Below are positions 5,602 to 8,833 of a DNA stretch of 8,833 nt, piece after piece (within the stretch, counting starts at the first letter, position 1; every line of letters begins with the position of its first letter). The translations under genes and the position numbers were made by a program. The stretch is from Parachlamydiales bacterium (GTDB taxonomy: Bacteria > Chlamydiota > Chlamydiia > Chlamydiales > JAJFMK01): positions 1 through 8,833 of the forward strand of contig JAGVKY010000221.1 in NCBI GenBank assembly GCA_020050175.1. The letters run 5' to 3'. Below the pieces are notes generated by a model. That model was not told where the DNA came from. It saw only the letters and a program-made list of their open reading frames with translations, and did no database searches.

Positions 5602-7320
5602 TTACACTCCAAACAAATGTTGAGCCAACTCAATCAGATTTTTTAGCGGTAAAAGATTTTCCTGGACCTGTTGCCGATGGGGATGTCCCAGATCCATTTT
5701 GCCAATCAACACTCTTGAGATAAGCTCTCTCAATGGAGCAGTATGGCGCTTGAGTAGGTCCTTTTGATTCTCTCTGACAAAATCTAGCGATAGGATAAAG
5801 TCAACCTCTTGCAGCCTTGTGACCAAAGTTTTGATGGCATTTTGTCCTCTTTCAGGGTGATCAACATCTCTCTCTAACTTCTGATAACCCTCATTCAACT
5901 CCTTTTTTCTATGCGCGAGATAGGGAATAATGATGTCAGCGTCATGAGCATCGAGTAGGGAAAAGGCTTTTTCGTGGCAGTAGCGGATAAAAAGAGCGCT
6001 ACTAACTACTTGCTGACCAAATTTTTGCTCCCAAGCTTCAATATCAATAACAATTTGTGGAGTAAATTTTACTGATGTTTCTCCATCTTTATTAATGACA
6101 GAAGCAATAGAGACCGCAAAGTGTTTTTTAGAACCGGCTCCAAAGCAGTAGGCTGTTGTATTAAAATCCTTCAGTTCATATGTTTTTATAAATCCATTGT
6201 GGGGGTTGTAAGGAAATTCATTGCCATAGTTTCCAGCTTTTTCAACTTCAAATAAGCTCCTCATTTGAAAAATTATTTCGAGCGTATCTGACAATTTATC
6301 AAAACCTTTAAAGTCCAAGAAGTCTGTAAAGGCTCTATTTTGATCGTTCCCTCCCTTCTCCAGAAAATCCTCTACCAACAATTTTAAATATTCGAGGTTC
6401 AGATCTTTCTGATAAATCTCATTTTTTGAAAATCTGCGTAAAAGATCTTTAGAGAGAGGATCATCAAAGAGAACAAATCGCATCAGAATAAGGTCTGAAA
6501 TCTTTAACCGTAAATCTTCAGCGTCTCTTTCTTCATATGTTAGAAGAATTGGAAAGATGACATGAAAATGCAAATGATCATGAAAGTTATTAACAACAGG
6601 ATGATAACGAGAAACTCCAAGTTTTATTTGCAGATGATCCGTTAACTCGTCTAGCCTGTTCATGATGTCATAGCCTTCTTCCAAATCTCCATCTAATAAC
6701 TGAGGAAGAGCATCTCCAAGTAAAGATGACCACTGCAGCGCATTATCAGCAGTTAAATCATTTTTTATTACTTCTAATAAATTGAGAATATTGATGTGAC
6801 GGTCATCAGGGTAGAGTAAAGCTGTCTCAAAGTAAAAAAAATCAACAAAAGCTTGAAGAAGCGGCCTCGAAAACTTAGATTTCTCCTCTCGGAAACCAGG
6901 TTGAACAGATAAAACATAGCCCCTGTTCTTCCACAAAAGTTGGATCTCATCAAACTCTTCTAGGCCGTCGATCAAGTCCAGGGCGAACGCAGAAAAATAA
7001 AGAGCAAAGTCTGGAAGAACTTTTGCATGAGGAAGGGCAAGCTTAACAATTTGAGCAGCATTTTCTCTATTTCCGCAGAGTTCAATGATTTTAAAGCGAG
7101 CTTCTCTAATGGCTGTCTCGTAAATAATCGAATAAAACAGACGGTAGATAGAAAACAGGACATCTTTAACCCATACAACCACTCCAGGAATCCCGGATGG
7201 ACGAGGAGGGATCTTTTGAGCTAAGATTTCTCCAAATTTCAAAATGCGAAGAGTTTGTTCATCAGCAGTTTTCGGAAAAGCCAAATTTTGAAGAAAAGGG
7301 GCAACAGGGCCTATAACCAT
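5602..7320 (-). CDS. Unrecognised 572-residue protein, accessory/effector candidate
   Basis: I do not recognise this protein. The N-terminus is MVIGPVAPF. A moderately hydrophobic aromatic segment at about 46-68 (GVVVWVKDVLFSIYRLFYSI) could be a membrane-associated or buried helix. The rest looks largely alpha-helical and soluble, rich in Leu, Phe, Asp and Glu, with a short beta-like part around 385-430 (TAYCFGAG, FAVSIASVIN, PQIVIDIEAW). A histidine cluster HDHLHFH lies at 247-253 but matches no metal-site motif known to me. There is no classical signal peptide. The ATG lacks a clear Shine-Dalgarno (agatgacaaaaaATG). It lies 31 bases after the membrane-protein gene in the same direction, so it is probably co-transcribed. 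A relic of a second family member follows directly, so the gene may belong to a lineage-specific tandem family. A role as a secreted effector is only a guess. Confidence 0.72.
   Translation of the reverse strand: MVIGPVAPFLQNLAFPKTADEQTLRILKFGEILAQKIPPRPSGIPGVVVWVKDVLFSIYRLFYSIIYETAIREARFKIIELCGNRENAAQIVKLALPHAKVLPDFALYFSAFALDLIDGLEEFDEIQLLWKNRGYVLSVQPGFREEKSKFSRPLLQAFVDFFYFETALLYPDDRHINILNLLEVIKNDLTADNALQWSSLLGDALPQLLDGDLEEGYDIMNRLDELTDHLQIKLGVSRYHPVVNNFHDHLHFHVIFPILLTYEERDAEDLRLKISDLILMRFVLFDDPLSKDLLRRFSKNEIYQKDLNLEYLKLLVEDFLEKGGNDQNRAFTDFLDFKGFDKLSDTLEIIFQMRSLFEVEKAGNYGNEFPYNPHNGFIKTYELKDFNTTAYCFGAGSKKHFAVSIASVINKDGETSVKFTPQIVIDIEAWEQKFGQQVVSSALFIRYCHEKAFSLLDAHDADIIIPYLAHRKKELNEGYQKLERDVDHPERGQNAIKTLVTRLQEVDFILSLDFVRENQKDLLKRHTAPLRELISRVLIGKMDLGHPHRQQVQENLLPLKNLIELAQHLFGV
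7294..7308 (-). repeat. 15-bp direct repeat, copy 2 (start of 572-aa gene)
   Basis: Exact copy of 5573-5587, 1721 bases apart. Recombination between the two copies would remove the whole 572-residue gene and leave only one ATG-PVAPF start. Confidence 0.85.
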
Positions 7321-7351
7321 TTTTTGTCATCTGAATAAATTTAATTAAAAA

Positions 7352-7969
7352 CTATAATCGGAAAACTAAATAAATTCCCAAACAAATGAGTGCAGCTGCA
7401 AAACACCACACAGAAGTGAAGGCATATGCAAAAGCCAGAGTAGCGACTATAAAGGACAAAAGGATCGCGAGCCCTAAAATCCACATTTTAGGGATAGATG
7501 AAAGAAAAAAAGGAGATATAACCACGATCGCATACAAGAGTTGCGTCCAGAGGCTCACCTCTCCATAACTTATGCTGTGATGAACCACATGGGCCTCATC
7601 TAACCCTTTCCAGACAGCAAAGCCGCCTAATGCAAAATAAAAGCATCCAATGAGAAGAAGAACTTTCATGATCGCTTTTCGCCAAGGGACCTCCTCTACT
7701 CGAAGAAGTGCCAAAGGCATCCAGACGGGCCAAAAACAATAGGCAAAAAAGAGATAAAGGGATTCTGCGGCCAAGCTCCAACCGTTAGGGAAAACCCCCC
7801 AGTTGAAGGCGAGCCACAAAAATCCTTCTGCCGCTTGTTGAATGGCAAAAAAGCAAGGAATCAGAGCAATCCAAAGTCTTTTATCTCGATAAAATTTTGA
7901 GACAAAGATAATCCCCGTCGACCCTAAAGCACCGGCTGCTGTAAAACTTGCTCCAGCTGAAAAACACAT
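7352..7969 (-). CDS. Seven-helix integral membrane protein, DUF6629-like
   Basis: The 205-residue product starts MCFSAGASF. The opening MCFSA and the later motif QQAAEGFLWL (44-53) match what I remember of the DUF6629 family of bacterial membrane proteins with unknown function. Hydrophobic segments at about 4-24, 32-54, 65-89, 100-120, 138-158, 161-180 and 185-203 give seven predicted helices. Loops carry HVVHHS (128-133) and two Glu/Arg-rich turns. A GTG three codons upstream (7976-7978) is also open, but I chose the ATG at 7967-7969 because family members begin at this MCFSA. No strong Shine-Dalgarno is visible for either. It lies between two unrecognised genes on the same strand, 54 bases after one and 31 before the next. 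Family assignment is from memory of motifs. Confidence 0.72.
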   Translation of the reverse strand: MCFSAGASFTAAGALGSTGIIFVSKFYRDKRLWIALIPCFFAIQQAAEGFLWLAFNWGVFPNGWSLAAESLYLFFAYCFWPVWMPLALLRVEEVPWRKAIMKVLLLIGCFYFALGGFAVWKGLDEAHVVHHSISYGEVSLWTQLLYAIVVISPFFLSSIPKMWILGLAILLSFIVATLAFAYAFTSVWCFAAALICLGIYLVFRL

Positions 7970-8023
7970 TAGTTTCACTTTAGGAGTGTTTTAAAGCTTT
8001 TGCAAGCGGAAGAAGGCAATATT

Positions 8024-8671
8024 TTAGTCTTGACATTCAAAAACGGAAGATTCGATAAGCAGCGACCTTAATTTATTCAGATCATCTATCTTATCTACTT
8101 CTGCAAAAAATCTAGATAAATCAGTTACAGGTTCTCTGTTGGGAATAATTACCATCCCGCAGGGGTTTTGAATAAAAGAAGCGCCCCTTAAGGCTAAAAG
8201 AATCAACTCCCTCCCAAAAGCGTGCGGCTTATTCTCTTTATCATCCCATAAAACCCTGTCTTGTATATCGCAAATATAAGCGAAAGGAGTGACAAAAGCT
8301 TTATTTTCTGACCCGATCAAAATAAAAGCATCATTAATAATCTGAGTCCATGGAGTAAGAGCAAAGATGGCTCCATTTGTCCCTAAAGGAGTTCCATCTA
8401 GATATCTAAACTCTTTCGGGCTTTGTGATTTGTTATCACTCAAACGACCAAAGTCAGCGATTAACTCTCGAAGTCTTCTTCCTGGTCCTATCAAGTAAAA
8501 CGGGAACTCTCCGGAAAAAGTTCGAGAAGAGATCGTCAAAATCTGAGATGTCACTGTAGAGATTTTGCTATTAGGTCTAACGGCCCCAGTCAGAACAAGA
8601 TCAGGCCAATGATTAGTCACATAATTAATAAACAATGCCTCAGACTTAGATCCAAGTTCAACACCTGTCAT
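8024..8671 (-). CDS. Unrecognised 215-residue protein
   Basis: I do not recognise this protein. It starts MTGVELGSKSEALFINYVTN, has no signal peptide and no clear membrane helix, and looks like a soluble alpha/beta protein. Features include FYLIGPGRRLRELIADFGRL (about 58-77), the loop YLDGTPLGTNGAIFAL (about 89-104), and a helical C-terminus (FFAEVDKIDDLNKLRSLLIE). Start choice is supported by AAGGA six bases before the ATG. That site begins at the TAA ending the upstream frame (8681-8683), so the two genes are tightly spaced and probably one transcript. The next gene in the same direction is the DUF6629-like membrane protein. Function cannot be deduced. Confidence 0.7.
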   Translation of the reverse strand: MTGVELGSKSEALFINYVTNHWPDLVLTGAVRPNSKISTVTSQILTISSRTFSGEFPFYLIGPGRRLRELIADFGRLSDNKSQSPKEFRYLDGTPLGTNGAIFALTPWTQIINDAFILIGSENKAFVTPFAYICDIQDRVLWDDKENKPHAFGRELILLALRGASFIQNPCGMVIIPNREPVTDLSRFFAEVDKIDDLNKLRSLLIESSVFECQD

Positions 8672-8680
8672 TCTTAGTCC

Positions 8681-8833
8681 TTATGGGTTTAAAAAATTGC
8701 GAATGGCATCTAGTGAAGCTACCTGTTCTGCAGCTGGCGTTGTTGCATAAGTCGGTTTGAGAGCTTCTCCCTCTTTCCTTCTAAGCTTTTAAGCTGCTTC
8801 CTCCCAGAAGCCTGTCGGCATCCCCAAGTTCGC
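8681..8833 (-). pseudogene. 3' end of a gene with an in-frame stop, cut by window edge
   Basis: In the minus frame ending at TAA 8681-8683 the last 35 codons read KLRRKEGEALK and on to SLDAIRNFLNP, with natural composition and an amphipathic end. Nine bases later comes the start of the 215-residue gene with its Shine-Dalgarno, the spacing expected of an operon. In the same frame toward the edge, a TAA at 8789-8791 interrupts; before it the frame continues with LGMPTGFWEEAA. Replacing the TAA by a lysine codon would give a seamless EEAA-K-KLRRKEGE helix. So either the gene carries a nonsense mutation, or the real gene ends at 8789 and the rest is relic. A second minus frame (open from the edge to TAG 8719-8721, highly basic) is a weaker alternative. 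Family unknown because only the tail is visible. Confidence 0.42.

Noticed and set aside
7984..8003. Small inverted repeat gcttttgcaagc between the 215-residue gene and the membrane-protein gene.
   Set aside because: Only a four-base stem with no T-run on the minus strand; too weak for a terminator.

Overview
The window most likely comes from a chlamydia, probably a Parachlamydiales-type environmental lineage rather than the genus Chlamydia. The left edge carries the C-terminal part of a chlamydial histone H1-like protein, Hc1 (HctA). It is followed by an RlmD/RumA-type 23S rRNA uracil-C5 methyltransferase and then YajC. From memory, Chlamydia trachomatis has the same order (hctA, the methyltransferase gene CT742, yajC). 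The remaining genes are mostly unrecognised, as expected for lineage-specific chlamydial DNA. No rRNA, tRNA, CRISPR array or transposase was found.

Layout: (1) 1-2242, plus strand: conserved core made of hctA (cut by the left edge, with a strong terminator), rlmD and yajC (ATGA overlap, good Shine-Dalgarno), then a hairpin terminator. (2) 2243-2611: about 370 bases without a confident gene; it holds a 70-codon startless open frame on the minus strand that may be a decayed gene. (3) 2612-4000, minus strand: three co-directional small genes, two unrecognised and one encoding a secreted single fibronectin-type-III-like domain. This last gene carries adjacent C7 and C6 runs that could slip. (4) 4028-5479, plus strand: a compact RNase II/RNB-family ribonuclease, divergent from region 3 with only 27 bases between the starts. 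(5) 5528-8833, minus strand: the 3' end of a gene interrupted by an in-frame stop, an unrecognised 215-aa protein, a seven-helix membrane protein resembling DUF6629, an unrecognised 572-aa protein, and a 23-codon frame whose N-terminus copies that of the 572-aa protein.

The genes of region 1 serve general functions: nucleoid compaction, rRNA modification and Sec-associated protein export. The RNB protein adds RNA turnover. Regions 3 and 5 look like accessory transcription units, convergent or divergent with the RNB gene. Signs of gene decay occur at three places (2280-2492, 5528-5599, 8681-8833), so the accessory parts appear to be turning over. The strongest observations are the repeat-expanded histidine-bearing Hc1 tail, the N-terminal paralog relic behind the 572-aa gene, the cytosine tracts in the secreted protein gene, and the interrupted frame at the right edge.
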